Positions 51,639 through 61,363 of a stretch of DNA of 64,000 nt are shown in pieces. This stretch comes from Leptospira_A sp046736045. GTDB lineage: Bacteria > Spirochaetota > Leptospiria > Leptospirales > Leptospiraceae. The stretch's first letter is position 1. The number at the start of each line of letters is the position of its first letter. The stretch is taken from positions 3,596,001-3,660,000 of the forward strand of contig NZ_CP177134.1 in assembly GCF_046736045.1 (NCBI RefSeq), read 5' to 3'. The position numbers and the translations under genes are program-made. The notes beneath the pieces were generated by a model, which was given only the letters and a program-made list of their open reading frames with translations, had not been told where the DNA came from and ran no database searches.

Positions 51639-52906
51639 TATTTTACGTCTCTCTTGGATAGAATTTGATGCAATAAATACAAAGCCGTGTTAGCTGCATT
51701 TTCCCGAATCGTTTCCCTGTTTCCCGGAAACAAATAACGAAATGTTTCTGCAGGTTTTCCTTTTTCTTTTCTACCGATCCAGACAAGTCCAACCGGCTTT
51801 TCCTCACTTCCCCCGTCAGGGCCTGCGATGCCAGTGATCGACAAAGAATAATCAGCGTTCGTTTTGTCAGAAAGACCATTTGCCATTTCCAAACAGGTTT
51901 CTTCGCTGACAGCACCGAATGTTTCGATGGTAGATTGATTAACCCCGATTAGGTTCACTTTCTGGTCATTGGAGTAAGTGATTGCTCCTCCTAAAAAATA
52001 AGTACTGGAACCTTTCACATCCGTAATCTTTGCACCAAGTAAACCGCCAGTACAACTTTCCGCTACCGCCAAAGTTTTCCCGGACAGACTCAATGACTCA
52101 TGTAATTCTGCAAACACATCTTCCGTACAAAGTTCTTTATAAGATTTTCGAATGCGGGCAACTACTTCATTTAACAAAGATTCGTCTTGTGAATTAAATA
52201 TCGCTTTTATGAAACCTTTCTGCGCAGTCACTCCCCAATCCATTCCCTTGGAGAGTAAATCATTTTGGTTTTTCATAAACTCTTCTTGAAAAAGAGATTC
52301 TCCGATATTCCAAATCCACTTGGTGACTTGTTTTAAATTTTCAATACCATAATTTCTTTTGAGAAAAGGAACCAATCTGCGGTTGAACATTTCTTTCATT
52401 TCGGAAGGAACTCCCGGCATACACACAAGAAATGAAGAAGGAGCAAACTCTTCCGCAAAACCGACTGCGATACCGGCAGAGTTATCGAGTATATAAGACC
52501 CGGAAGGAATATATACCTGTCTGAGCATAGCAGGAAGTATATCCGAATATGATTTGCCGCGGGACTCGTAAAACCGCTGTAATTTGATCCTAGCTTTCTC
52601 CACTACTTCCCGTTCCTTGTTTTGCAATTCAAGAACGGTTTGCAAAGTATAATCATCCTCAGTAGAACCCAACCCCCCGGTCATAATGGCAAGGATCGGA
52701 TTTTCAGGATCATTTTCAGCTTTTCTTTTTAAATACAATAGTTCATCCAAGATGGTCTTCGGATTGTCCGGAAGAGCTATGAAATTTCGAACCTTCCATC
52801 CTTCCTCAAACAGGCGATTGGCGATCCAACCGGAATTGGTGTCAATGCTTCTTCCTGCAGTGATCTCGGAACCGGTAGCGATGATTGTGATTTGAGGTTG
52901 TTTCAT
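51638..52906 (-). CDS. cinA: CinA family protein: nicotinamide-nucleotide amidase with N-terminal MoCF-like domain
   Basis: The N-terminal ~170 residues are a molybdopterin-binding-like domain (ATGSEITAGRSIDTNSGWIA, MTGGLGSTEDD). The C-terminal ~150 residues are the CinA deamidase domain (LAVAESCTGGLLGAKITDV, SLSITGIAGPDGG). In other bacteria such proteins deamidate NMN in pyridine-nucleotide salvage and hydrolyse ADP-ribose. Length 422 is standard. It follows argS after 22 bases. Confidence 0.94.
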   Translation of the reverse strand: MKQPQITIIATGSEITAGRSIDTNSGWIANRLFEEGWKVRNFIALPDNPKTILDELLYLKRKAENDPENPILAIMTGGLGSTEDDYTLQTVLELQNKEREVVEKARIKLQRFYESRGKSYSDILPAMLRQVYIPSGSYILDNSAGIAVGFAEEFAPSSFLVCMPGVPSEMKEMFNRRLVPFLKRNYGIENLKQVTKWIWNIGESLFQEEFMKNQNDLLSKGMDWGVTAQKGFIKAIFNSQDESLLNEVVARIRKSYKELCTEDVFAELHESLSLSGKTLAVAESCTGGLLGAKITDVKGSSTYFLGGAITYSNDQKVNLIGVNQSTIETFGAVSEETCLEMANGLSDKTNADYSLSITGIAGPDGGSEEKPVGLVWIGRKEKGKPAETFRYLFPGNRETIRENAANTALYLLHQILSKRDVK

Positions 52907-52928
52907 TATATTGTTATCTAAAAAATCT

Positions 52929-54704
52929 TTAAGTCGTTTCTTCTTTAGTCATTTTTTCAGGAGCGGAGATTCCAAGTAAATGCAATCCTTCTTTCAAATC
53001 AAACTGAACCGATTTGCAAATTTGCAAAAGAACTTCCCTTTCTCTTCCCGATTTCTCTTTGATGCGGTTGTCTTTTCCCGAATAAAATTTCGTAAAAGAA
53101 CGGCTTAACGATTGCAGATAATTAGTAAGCCGATGCGGTTCAAAGCTAAGCGCCGCATCATTCACTTCCTCGGGAAATCTTGCCGTCCAAAATAATAACC
53201 TCGCCCTTTCATCCGATTTCAAAAAATCGAAATCGGATTCGGCAAATGAAGAACTTCCTGAAGCATCACCTAACTCTCGAAATATGGAACAGATTCTGGC
53301 ATAGGCATACTGAATGTAAAACACAGGATTCTTTTCAGATTCGTCTTTCGCCAAATCCAAATCAAAATCAAGAGGGGCATCTGAAGAACGCATTAGGAAA
53401 AAATATCTTCCTACATCTCTTGCACTTTTCCCTAAATAAGAAAGAAGATCCGTCATAGTTTGGAATACACCCAAACGTTTACTCATCTTTACCTTTTCTT
53501 TGTTTTCGATCAGGTTGACTTGTTGGGCGATTAACACGCGAAAACTATCGGCACCGAAACCCAAAGATTGAATGGCTCCCTTCAAACGGGCAATATATCC
53601 GTAATGATCGGGACCCCAAATATCTATGACCTCGTCAAATCCGCGATCGTATTTGTTTTTATGATACGCAATATCCGCCATCAAATAAGTAGGTCTTCCG
53701 TCTTCACGAAGGATCACTCTGTCCTTATCGTCTCCGTAATTTGTAGATAAAAAGAAAAGTTTCCCATCTTCCGTTTTTTTATCTATCGCTTTCAGACGAT
53801 CCGGAACTTTTTCCACTTCTCCTGCATCATGTAATGAACGTTCGCTGAAGAATTCATCAAACTTAACGCCGAACAAATCCAAATCTTTCTTCTGGCCTTC
53901 CAGGTTGTATTCTATGGCAAATAAAGACAATTCCCGAATGATAGAATCCCAGTCTTTGTTTTTGATTCTTGTGTCCAAAGAAGATTTTTTAGAACTATCT
54001 TCGGAATACTTTACCGCAATATCTTTTATGTATTCCCCGCGATAACTTTCTTTCGGCAGGGTATTCGACTCAATCAATTCGAAAACGGATGTATCACTTT
54101 CTTCTTCTTGAAACCGGATCACTTCCCCGCTCAATTCCTTATAACGAAGTAGCACGGCAACTCCCAGTAAATAAACCTGGTTGCCATAATCATTTACGTA
54201 AAACTCCCGTTTTACGGTATGTCCCAAAGTGGAAATTAAATTGGCAAGCGCGTCGCCGTAAGCGGCAGACCTTGCTGAAACGATATTCATGGGACCCGTA
54301 GGGTTCGCTGAAACAAATTCCAATATTACTTTTTTTGTTTTTTCTTCCTTAGCAAACGGATCTGTTCCCGAACGAAACTCACTGGCATACTCAGCCAAGT
54401 ATAGAGGATAAATTCTGAAATTGACAAAGCCCGGTTGTGAAAAACTCACCGACTCAACCAAAGAATCCTTTTCGATAAAACTGATGATTTTTTCTGCAAT
54501 CTCTTGTGGAGATTTTCCTAAAACATTTTTATTTTCCAAAGCGAAGGAAGAAGAATAATCTCCGAACTTTTCATCTCTGGAATATTCGATCCGGATTTTT
54601 AAATCAGGAAATAAGGACGTTTTGTTTTCCGATTCTAAATATTTCTTAATGGAATTGGTAAGTATGTTTAATACTTTGTATTTTAATAAATTTTCTTTTT
54701 TCAT
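52929..54704 (-). CDS. argS: Arginyl-tRNA synthetase
   Basis: This class I synthetase charges tRNA-Arg. The conserved FVSANPTGP is followed by NIVSAR where most enzymes have HIGHGR, so the HIGH signature is replaced by NIVS. KMSKR is intact (KVKMSKRLGVF), as are EFYVNDYGNQ and the anticodon-binding helices. I recall the same NIVS form in Leptospira ArgRS. I chose ATG 54704 because the open frame upstream (to 54794) overlaps the small membrane protein gene and lacks synthetase character. That gives 591 residues, a normal length. Confidence 0.94.
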   Translation of the reverse strand: MKKENLLKYKVLNILTNSIKKYLESENKTSLFPDLKIRIEYSRDEKFGDYSSSFALENKNVLGKSPQEIAEKIISFIEKDSLVESVSFSQPGFVNFRIYPLYLAEYASEFRSGTDPFAKEEKTKKVILEFVSANPTGPMNIVSARSAAYGDALANLISTLGHTVKREFYVNDYGNQVYLLGVAVLLRYKELSGEVIRFQEEESDTSVFELIESNTLPKESYRGEYIKDIAVKYSEDSSKKSSLDTRIKNKDWDSIIRELSLFAIEYNLEGQKKDLDLFGVKFDEFFSERSLHDAGEVEKVPDRLKAIDKKTEDGKLFFLSTNYGDDKDRVILREDGRPTYLMADIAYHKNKYDRGFDEVIDIWGPDHYGYIARLKGAIQSLGFGADSFRVLIAQQVNLIENKEKVKMSKRLGVFQTMTDLLSYLGKSARDVGRYFFLMRSSDAPLDFDLDLAKDESEKNPVFYIQYAYARICSIFRELGDASGSSSFAESDFDFLKSDERARLLFWTARFPEEVNDAALSFEPHRLTNYLQSLSRSFTKFYSGKDNRIKEKSGREREVLLQICKSVQFDLKEGLHLLGISAPEKMTKEETT

Positions 54705-54708
54705 AGTC

Positions 54709-54939
54709 TTAATGGTTTGGATAACCTTTTCCCCATACTTCAAACGCCTGTATCCTGTAACGTTTGACAAATTCATGGATAGGTTCTCCTTCACTTCGCA
54801 GTGTTGGTTTATAGCTTTCCGTTTTAGTTATATTTTTTTGGTTTGTCAGTTTGTTTTCCGCTTTCAAGAGCAACTGAATGAGTGCAAAAAAAAGTGTAAA
54901 CACCATGACGAGTAAGATGGTTTTAGGGAACTGGCTCAC
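54709..54939 (-). CDS. Small single-pass membrane protein, 76 aa
   Basis: An N-terminal hydrophobic segment (~7-27, TILLVMVFTLFFALIQLLL) is followed by a basic cytoplasmic or periplasmic tail. It fits exactly between recO (six bases) and argS (four bases), which argues that it is a true gene of the operon. No family recognised. The frame of argS extended upstream would overlap it, and I consider that extension false. Confidence 0.6.
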   Translation of the reverse strand: MSQFPKTILLVMVFTLFFALIQLLLKAENKLTNQKNITKTESYKPTLRSEGEPIHEFVKRYRIQAFEVWGKGYPNH

Positions 54940-54945
54940 AATTAC

Positions 54946-55692
54946 TCAGTTTCCCAATGTTTTATAAAATTCAAAGTAAGATTTCATTTCTTTACCAGTG
55001 ATGGAACGTAAATATTGATTCAAAATGAAATCCGCCTCCCGTATTTGATCCGGGTTCGGTTTTTGCAAAATCAGATTTCCGAACTTCAAACGAAGAATCA
55101 AATCAAACAACCGTAATATGCTCATGTGATCCTTTGGGATACTATGACAATCGCTGCAATGAAACTCACGATTTTCCCAGGAAAAGAATGCTTTCGATTT
55201 GGAAAATATTTCTTCTCCGCAAGATACACAGTAAAAATCCCTTGGAAAATGTCCTAAATTCACAAGTGCTCTCAATTTAAAGAAAGGTAAAATTTCATAA
55301 GTAAATCCATGTTCCGAACAATATTCAAAACATCCGGAGAGCAATTGATAGATGAAAGGATGTTCCTCTCCTTCCGGAAATAAATGTATGGAAAGTTCGC
55401 AGAAATACATCAAAAAAAGAGTGCCCAGGTAATTCGACTTTAACTCGTCATAACGATTGATCAAATTGATCTCTTTAATGGATTTCCATTCCTTTTCCGC
55501 CTGATCATAAAAATCGACTTCAACAAGAGAACCAAGCTCTGTTCCGGTGATTGCTCTTCTTTTTGATTTGCGAATTCCCTTGGATAAAAATTTCATCCGG
55601 ATCATATTTTCTCCGGCCAAACTGATCAAACGGTCGCTATCTCCTATATCCCTGCTTTCAATGACGATTCCTTTTTCTTTTTTAAGCGCCAT
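54946..55692 (-). CDS. recO: DNA repair protein RecO
   Basis: RecO works with RecR to load RecA on SSB-coated DNA in the RecF pathway. The N-terminal OB-fold starts KKEKGIVIESRDIGDSDRLISL, and the C-terminal half has the zinc-binding cysteines CVSCGEE and HCSDCHS. The start at ATG 55692 gives the usual RecO N-terminus and 248 residues. The GTG at 55725 would add 11 residues of no family likeness. It overlaps the ybeY stop by 11 bases. Its location in an operon with ssb and dnaB is functionally sensible. Confidence 0.9.
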   Translation of the reverse strand: MALKKEKGIVIESRDIGDSDRLISLAGENMIRMKFLSKGIRKSKRRAITGTELGSLVEVDFYDQAEKEWKSIKEINLINRYDELKSNYLGTLFLMYFCELSIHLFPEGEEHPFIYQLLSGCFEYCSEHGFTYEILPFFKLRALVNLGHFPRDFYCVSCGEEIFSKSKAFFSWENREFHCSDCHSIPKDHMSILRLFDLILRLKFGNLILQKPNPDQIREADFILNQYLRSITGKEMKSYFEFYKTLGN

Positions 55693-56155
55693 TGTCTTCA
55701 CCAAAGATTTTCGCCAAACACTCATCTTCTTTTTTTTTCATGACAAGTTCGTCTTCCAAAGATGTTTCATGATCATAACCAAACAAGTGCAATACGCCAT
55801 GGACAAGTAGTCGGTAAAACTCATCTATATTATTGTGTCCGATTTCAATCGCCTGTCTTTTGCAAGTATCCAAAGAGATTACGATTTCACCGATCATTTG
55901 GTGCGGAAGAGGAGGAAATTCTTGAAAAAGCGGAAAAGAAAGTACATCGGTTGTGCGATTTATATTTCGTCTTTCTCTGTTGATATTCGTCATTTCCAAA
56001 TCGGAAACGATCAATATATCCAATTCCATAGATTTTAGAAATTTAGGTTTTATATCAGGGAGGATGAGTTCCAGATTTTTTTTTACAAGATCCTCATCCA
56101 AAAAAGATTCTTCTACATTTTCATTCCAATAGATAGAAAGAAAGGGAGGATTCAT
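55682..56155 (-). CDS. ybeY: Endoribonuclease YbeY (16S rRNA maturation)
   Basis: This is a zinc-dependent RNase for 3' processing of 16S rRNA and ribosome quality control. The metal motif HGVLHLFGYDH holds H119, H123 and H129, and the NRTTDVLSFP segment is conserved. Length 157 is normal. It sits in the widespread phoH-7TM/HD-ybeY order. Its start overlaps the stop of the 7TM/HD gene. Confidence 0.95.
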   Translation of the reverse strand: MNPPFLSIYWNENVEESFLDEDLVKKNLELILPDIKPKFLKSMELDILIVSDLEMTNINRERRNINRTTDVLSFPLFQEFPPLPHQMIGEIVISLDTCKRQAIEIGHNNIDEFYRLLVHGVLHLFGYDHETSLEDELVMKKKEDECLAKIFGEDNGA

Positions 56156-58527
56156 TATTTAGAAACTTTTTTAGCTTTGGTCGTATCTTCCAAAGCTTTT
56201 GTATCTTCCGGTTTGGGATATTTGGGTCTTTGGTGGAGACTTGACAAAAGCACTTCTTTAAAACTGGATTTGATGATTTCCAAATCTCCGATCGTTAAAC
56301 CGCTTTCATCCAGCTGATTTTCAGCTAACTTCGAATTGATGATTTTACGGATCAATTCATCCAGGCTTTCGGGAGAAACCTCATCCAAAGATCTTGAAGC
56401 TGCTTCCAAAGAATCAGCAATCATAACAATACCGGTTTCTTTGGATCTGGGTTTTGGACCCGGATATTGAAAATCGGATTTGCGGATCTTTTTTCTTGCC
56501 TGCAAGGAAAGTGTCTGCAATGCCTTATGATAAAAGAAAGCCATGGTGGAAGTTCCATGATGTTCCGGAATAAAATCTATGATTTCTCGGGGAAGCCTTG
56601 CTTTTTTCGCCATCTCAATCCCATCTAACACATGATCAATGACAGTCTTTGCGGCAAGAGCAGGATTGTTTTTATCAATATGTTCAGGCTTGGGAATCAA
56701 GTGCTGGTTTTCGATAAAAAATCCTGCATTCGGAATTTTACCTATGTCATGGAAATAAACCCCGACACGAACAAGCAACCAATCCAAATTCAAATTCTGT
56801 GCCGCACGTTCCGACATCGCAGCAACCATAAAAGTGTGTGTGTATGTAGATGGTGCTTTTGCAAGCAATTCCTGAAGCAAAGGATGGCCTGTATCTGCAA
56901 GTTCGATCAATTTGAAACGGGTAGGTATATTGAAGATATATTCGTAAATGGGAAGCAAAAACTGAACCGTAGTCGCACTTGCAAATCCGTTGATAAAACA
57001 TAACATCACCAAACGAAAGATATTCGAATGCGTCAGATCAAAATAAAAATTTCCACTTGAACTGGTGACCCAAAACTCCCTTCCATCAAATAAATACCCG
57101 GCAGTTGATATCAGAATCTGAACAAAACTGATGAGAAATCCCGCTTTCAAAAAATCGATTCGTTTCTTTAATTTTCTACCGTAAACGGCACTGACTACCG
57201 CAACGGTAAAGGCCAACATAAAGGAAGTTGGATTGTATCTGGATGCAAAGAAGACAGTAAAAGATAGAAAAAAGCCAAGTGCAATCGCCAACTGCTCATC
57301 ATAAACAAACCCGAGTAACAAACAAATCATTCCGATCGGAACAAAAAGTGCAAAGTAATAAGAACCGGCCCAATCCACATCATTCACATAAAATATTTTG
57401 GATACGACGTAGATTGCTACAACTACGATCCAAAGGGTAAGAAATATGATCAGGTTACTGGATAGATCATTCAACCGGTTCGGACGATAACGAATCAAAT
57501 AAAAGCCGATGATCGCAATTAAAACACATTGGGATATAAAAATAGATGTGATGGAAGCGAGGTTTGCTCTTGTCGCATAACGATTCATCATCTCCAGTTT
57601 CAAACGGACGGAAGGAGTGACAACTTCTCCCGCACGAACGATGATTTCATTCACTTGAATGCGGCTTTTTTGAATGGCGATGGAATCCGCTGCCTTCTGC
57701 CTCGCCAATTCGGTTTCTTCGGAATTGTATGTGCAGGCAGGATAGGAATAAACGTAATAAAGTCCGATTCTTGAAATTGCCTTCAACAAATCGGGAGATA
57801 CGTTTTTCAATTTATCTTCCGCTAACTTTTGCAAAGTGGCAAGGATCGGCCCTTCTTTATAAATCTGAGATCGGGGGATGACCAAATTGCCGTCAATTAC
57901 CACAATCGGTTCCTGGGTACCCAGGTTACGGATCTTGGCACCTGATCTGTCCAGATCATTTTGAAACTCTAACTCTTCTTTTACGATGCAGTATCTTGAA
58001 AAAATCAAATTGATGTATTGTTGGATAAAAGACTTTACCTTATCTTTTCTTCCGTAATCCAAAATAGCCTGTATTTCTTCATTGGTTCGATTGCGAAACC
58101 TGGGGATTTTTTCTTTGACAGTACCCGGTGTTCCTCTCCCTTCAGAAGTGATTTGTTTCAACAAATCCATATCTTCCGAAAGGTTGATATCTATTCCGTT
58201 CGTGAGTACATTAAAATCCTTATCAAAAGAAAAGGGAACATTGCCGGAAGCCTTACCTCTTTCCTGAGCTGTTTTTTCAGGGTCTTCATAAAAAAATTCT
58301 TTTACGGATTGGATGGTTTCCGGTGCTATTTTACCTTCCGAAAAAGGCCCATCCGAATCCACGTTGATTCTTTGTTGTCCGAAAAAAGGAATGGCTAGGT
58401 TATAAGTAACAAATATGAGAGTAACGAATACAAGAATGATCTGAATATTGCGCACAAAAGAAACGGGTCTAACTTTTGTTAGTATGTCAGTCAACTTTGC
58501 CATTGTATTTTCGAATAACCGATTCAT
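56155..58527 (-). CDS. 7TM receptor with HD phosphohydrolase domain (PgpH/YqfF type), 790 aa
   Basis: An N-terminal membrane segment is followed by a large extracytoplasmic 7TMR-HDED-like domain (~60-310), about seven membrane helices (~325-545), and a cytoplasmic HD domain. The HD domain has the metal pair near residues 592-593 (VYFHDIGKIPNAG) and a later EHHGT. Homologues in Firmicutes (PgpH) hydrolyse cyclic di-AMP. The gene order phoH-this-ybeY is conserved there too. C-di-AMP hydrolysis is a likely role but not shown by sequence. Confidence 0.88.
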   Translation of the reverse strand: MNRLFENTMAKLTDILTKVRPVSFVRNIQIILVFVTLIFVTYNLAIPFFGQQRINVDSDGPFSEGKIAPETIQSVKEFFYEDPEKTAQERGKASGNVPFSFDKDFNVLTNGIDINLSEDMDLLKQITSEGRGTPGTVKEKIPRFRNRTNEEIQAILDYGRKDKVKSFIQQYINLIFSRYCIVKEELEFQNDLDRSGAKIRNLGTQEPIVVIDGNLVIPRSQIYKEGPILATLQKLAEDKLKNVSPDLLKAISRIGLYYVYSYPACTYNSEETELARQKAADSIAIQKSRIQVNEIIVRAGEVVTPSVRLKLEMMNRYATRANLASITSIFISQCVLIAIIGFYLIRYRPNRLNDLSSNLIIFLTLWIVVVAIYVVSKIFYVNDVDWAGSYYFALFVPIGMICLLLGFVYDEQLAIALGFFLSFTVFFASRYNPTSFMLAFTVAVVSAVYGRKLKKRIDFLKAGFLISFVQILISTAGYLFDGREFWVTSSSGNFYFDLTHSNIFRLVMLCFINGFASATTVQFLLPIYEYIFNIPTRFKLIELADTGHPLLQELLAKAPSTYTHTFMVAAMSERAAQNLNLDWLLVRVGVYFHDIGKIPNAGFFIENQHLIPKPEHIDKNNPALAAKTVIDHVLDGIEMAKKARLPREIIDFIPEHHGTSTMAFFYHKALQTLSLQARKKIRKSDFQYPGPKPRSKETGIVMIADSLEAASRSLDEVSPESLDELIRKIINSKLAENQLDESGLTIGDLEIIKSSFKEVLLSSLHQRPKYPKPEDTKALEDTTKAKKVSK

Positions 58528-59537
58528 GATCTTTTGGTAAACAACCCCTCATTTTCTTCAAACCGACGAACGATCGCTTCTACAATATGATGGCGGGTGA
58601 TGTCTTCTCTTCCGAAAGTAATTGATTCCACACCGTTGAGTCCCCGAAGGGTGTAGACCGTTTTTTCCAAACCGGATCTGCCATGTGCCAAATCAATCTG
58701 AGTGGCATCTCCGGAAATTGCCATTTTGGAATTTTTACCGAATCGCGTAAGAAACATCTTTAACTGAGGTAATGTGCAATTTTGCGCTTCATCCAAAATG
58801 ATAAACGAATTGGAAAGAGTCCGGCCTCTCATGAATGCGATGGGAGCGATTTCAATTTTATTGACTTGGATGTATTCCGTTGTTTTTTCAAAGCCGATAC
58901 ATTCGTGTAACGCATCATAGATGGGACGCAGATAAGGATTGATTTTTTGAGTCAAGTCACCCGGAAGAAATCCAAGGTTTTCTCCGGCTTCCACTGCTGG
59001 ACGGGTTAAAATAAGTCTATCGACTTCTCCCGTTTGCATCATTCTACAAGCGGTGGCAATGGACAAAAATGTTTTACCGGTTCCCGCAGGTCCCATGGCG
59101 ATAGTGATATAATTTTTTTTAAGACTGTCTACAAACGCTTCCTGGTTTTTGGTTCTGGGAAAAATCGGCTTCCCCTTAAAAGTGACGAGCACTTTGTCCT
59201 TAGGAGTCCAGTCTCCATCCGATTCGTTTTTAACAAATTCGGGACTACCGGGAGTCGGCCAACCTTTGTTAGCATCCTTTGCTTGCCCCATAAGGTAATC
59301 TATATCAAACGAAGAAAAATCGTTCTTATCAGGGCGTTTTTTGAAATTTTCTTCCACCCTTTTGAAAGTCTCGACAGCTAACTGAACAAAGTCGGTCTCT
59401 CCTTGAATGATGAGAGACTTGCCTCGGGGGATGAGTTTGACCTTGAGTCTGGATTCCCAAAGGGGAAGTTGCGAATCTCCAATGCCACAGATGACTTGGT
59501 AAAGAGGCTCTTCCCCGAATGTGAAACTGATATCCAT
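58524..59537 (-). CDS. phoH: PhoH family ATPase (PhoH/YbeZ)
   Basis: A P-loop ATPase with an N-terminal KH-like region (~10-65), Walker A GPAGTGKT at 149-156 and Walker B IILDEAQN at ~246-252. YbeZ proteins bind RNA and act with YbeY in rRNA or mRNA turnover. The start overlaps nothing; aspS ends nine bases upstream. The stop overlaps the 7TM/HD start by four bases. Length 337 is normal. Confidence 0.93.
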   Translation of the reverse strand: MDISFTFGEEPLYQVICGIGDSQLPLWESRLKVKLIPRGKSLIIQGETDFVQLAVETFKRVEENFKKRPDKNDFSSFDIDYLMGQAKDANKGWPTPGSPEFVKNESDGDWTPKDKVLVTFKGKPIFPRTKNQEAFVDSLKKNYITIAMGPAGTGKTFLSIATACRMMQTGEVDRLILTRPAVEAGENLGFLPGDLTQKINPYLRPIYDALHECIGFEKTTEYIQVNKIEIAPIAFMRGRTLSNSFIILDEAQNCTLPQLKMFLTRFGKNSKMAISGDATQIDLAHGRSGLEKTVYTLRGLNGVESITFGREDITRHHIVEAIVRRFEENEGLFTKRS

Positions 59538-59545
59538 ATGAAATA

Positions 59546-61351
59546 TTAAATAGTGACTACTCTGAGTTTCAACTCTTCCAATTGTTTCGCTTCAACAAAA
59601 CCCGGAGCTTCACTCATCATACATGTCCCTTTTTGTGTTTTAGGGAAAGCGATCACATCACGTATGGATTGGCCCTTGGTAAGGATCATCATAATACGAT
59701 CCACACCGAACGCGATTCCACCATGAGGAGGTGCGCCAAACGAAAGTGCTTCGAGAAGGAATCCGAACTTTTCATTTGCAGATTCTTTATCGATTCCGAT
59801 GGCTTCTAAAACTAAAGATTGAATTTCAGCGTTGTGAATACGGATACTCCCCCCACCAATTTCGGTTCCATTCAATACTAAGTCATAAGCTTTGGCGGAA
59901 ATTTTGGAAAGGTCAACGCTTTTCCCGGCTTTCCAATCGCGCAAAAGATCCCAATCTTCCTCTTTCGGGGAAGTAAAAGGGTGGTGTAAAAAAGTCCAGG
60001 ATTTGGTAGTTTCGTCTACTTCGAACATAGGAAAGTCAACAACCCAATGAAAATTGTATTCCGATTTAGGAGGGTCGTACTTATCCGAAAGTTTCAATCG
60101 AAGCGCGCCGAGAGATGCGTTCACTATTTTTGTGGAATCAGCTCCGAAAAATACCATATCTCCTTCTTTCGAACCGACCGCTTTCGCAATTGCTTCCAAT
60201 GCTTCCGGTGTGAACCGTTTGGTAATGGTGGATTCCAAACCTGCCGCACCGTGTTTCATATACGCAAGGCCTTTGGCACGAAAATCACGGGAAAGCCAAG
60301 CAGTCAGATCTTCAATCTCTTTACGGGAAATAACAGACCCGCCCGGAACACAAATCGCTTTCACCACACCGCCGCCGGAAATAGCACCGCTGAACACCTG
60401 AAAGTCGCAATTTTTTACTATCTCGGATACGTTGACAAGTTTCATTCCGAAACGAATGTCAGGCTTGTCACTTCCATACTCATCCATTGCTACATGATAA
60501 GGCATTGTTTCGAATGGAGTGGAAATATCCAATCCGAACACTTTTTTAAGTGAAAACTTCCACATCTCTTCTATTTCGCGGCGAATGTCGTCTTCCGAGA
60601 CAAAAGCAAACTCCATATCAAGTTGGGTGAATTCGGGTTGTCTGTCCGCACGTAAGTCTTCATCTCTGAAACACTTTACGATTTGAAAGTATCTTTCCAT
60701 TCCTCCCACCATCAGGATTTGTTTAAACAACTGAGGAGATTGGGGAAGAGCATAAAACTGTCCTGCATTCAATCGGGAAGGAACTAAAAAGTCCCTCGCT
60801 CCTTCCGGAGTGGATTTGTTTAAAATGGGAGTTTCTATTTCCAAAAAGGATTTGCTATCGAGATACTCTCGTAAAGCAAAAGTTAGTTTGTGACGAAGAA
60901 TGAGCCTGTCCTTCAACTCCTCTCTTCTCATATCCAGATAGCGGTATTTCAACCGGACTTCTTCCCCGCTCGGATCAAATTCATCGAGTGCAAACGGAGG
61001 AGTTTTGGATGCATTTAATATTTCCAGTTTTTCAACAATGACTTCATACTTTCCGGTCTTCATCTTCGGATTGACCGAGTCAGCATCCCGGAGTGAAAGT
61101 TTACCTGAAACTGCGATCACATATTCGGAGCGGACTTTTTCCGCAGCGGAAAATGCTTCGCCTAAAAGTTCTTTGCGGGCAACAATTTGAATGATACCTG
61201 ATCTATCTCTCAAATCGATAAATATGACTCCACCTTGGTCTCTAAAACGAAATGCCCAACCGGCGAAAAACAACTGTTTGCCGACTTGTGAATCATTTAC
61301 CGATTCTGCAGAAATTCTATTTTTATACTCTTCTTGTATCCAGGTTTTCAA
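59546..61351 (-). CDS. aspS: Aspartyl-tRNA synthetase, bacterial type
   Basis: This class II synthetase has an N-terminal OB-fold anticodon domain (GWAFRFRDQGGVIFIDLRDR), motif 2 FRDEDLRADRQPEFTQLD, the bacterial GAD insertion (~290-420) and motif 3 GIAFGVDRIMMIL. The full bacterial length of 601 residues is consistent with either a discriminating or a non-discriminating enzyme. Deciding would need a check for gatCAB in the genome. It lies between dnaB and phoH in the housekeeping run. Confidence 0.96.
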   Translation of the reverse strand: MKTWIQEEYKNRISAESVNDSQVGKQLFFAGWAFRFRDQGGVIFIDLRDRSGIIQIVARKELLGEAFSAAEKVRSEYVIAVSGKLSLRDADSVNPKMKTGKYEVIVEKLEILNASKTPPFALDEFDPSGEEVRLKYRYLDMRREELKDRLILRHKLTFALREYLDSKSFLEIETPILNKSTPEGARDFLVPSRLNAGQFYALPQSPQLFKQILMVGGMERYFQIVKCFRDEDLRADRQPEFTQLDMEFAFVSEDDIRREIEEMWKFSLKKVFGLDISTPFETMPYHVAMDEYGSDKPDIRFGMKLVNVSEIVKNCDFQVFSGAISGGGVVKAICVPGGSVISRKEIEDLTAWLSRDFRAKGLAYMKHGAAGLESTITKRFTPEALEAIAKAVGSKEGDMVFFGADSTKIVNASLGALRLKLSDKYDPPKSEYNFHWVVDFPMFEVDETTKSWTFLHHPFTSPKEEDWDLLRDWKAGKSVDLSKISAKAYDLVLNGTEIGGGSIRIHNAEIQSLVLEAIGIDKESANEKFGFLLEALSFGAPPHGGIAFGVDRIMMILTKGQSIRDVIAFPKTQKGTCMMSEAPGFVEAKQLEELKLRVVTI

Positions 61352-61363
61352 AGTTTTTTCCTT

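Noticed and set aside
54705..54794. Thirty extra N-terminal codons of argS
   Set aside because: They overlap the small membrane protein gene in another frame and do not resemble ArgRS; ATG 54704 gives the normal start.
60047..60553. 168-aa open frame antisense to aspS
   Set aside because: Composition is a shadow of the AspRS frame and there is no start context or domain.
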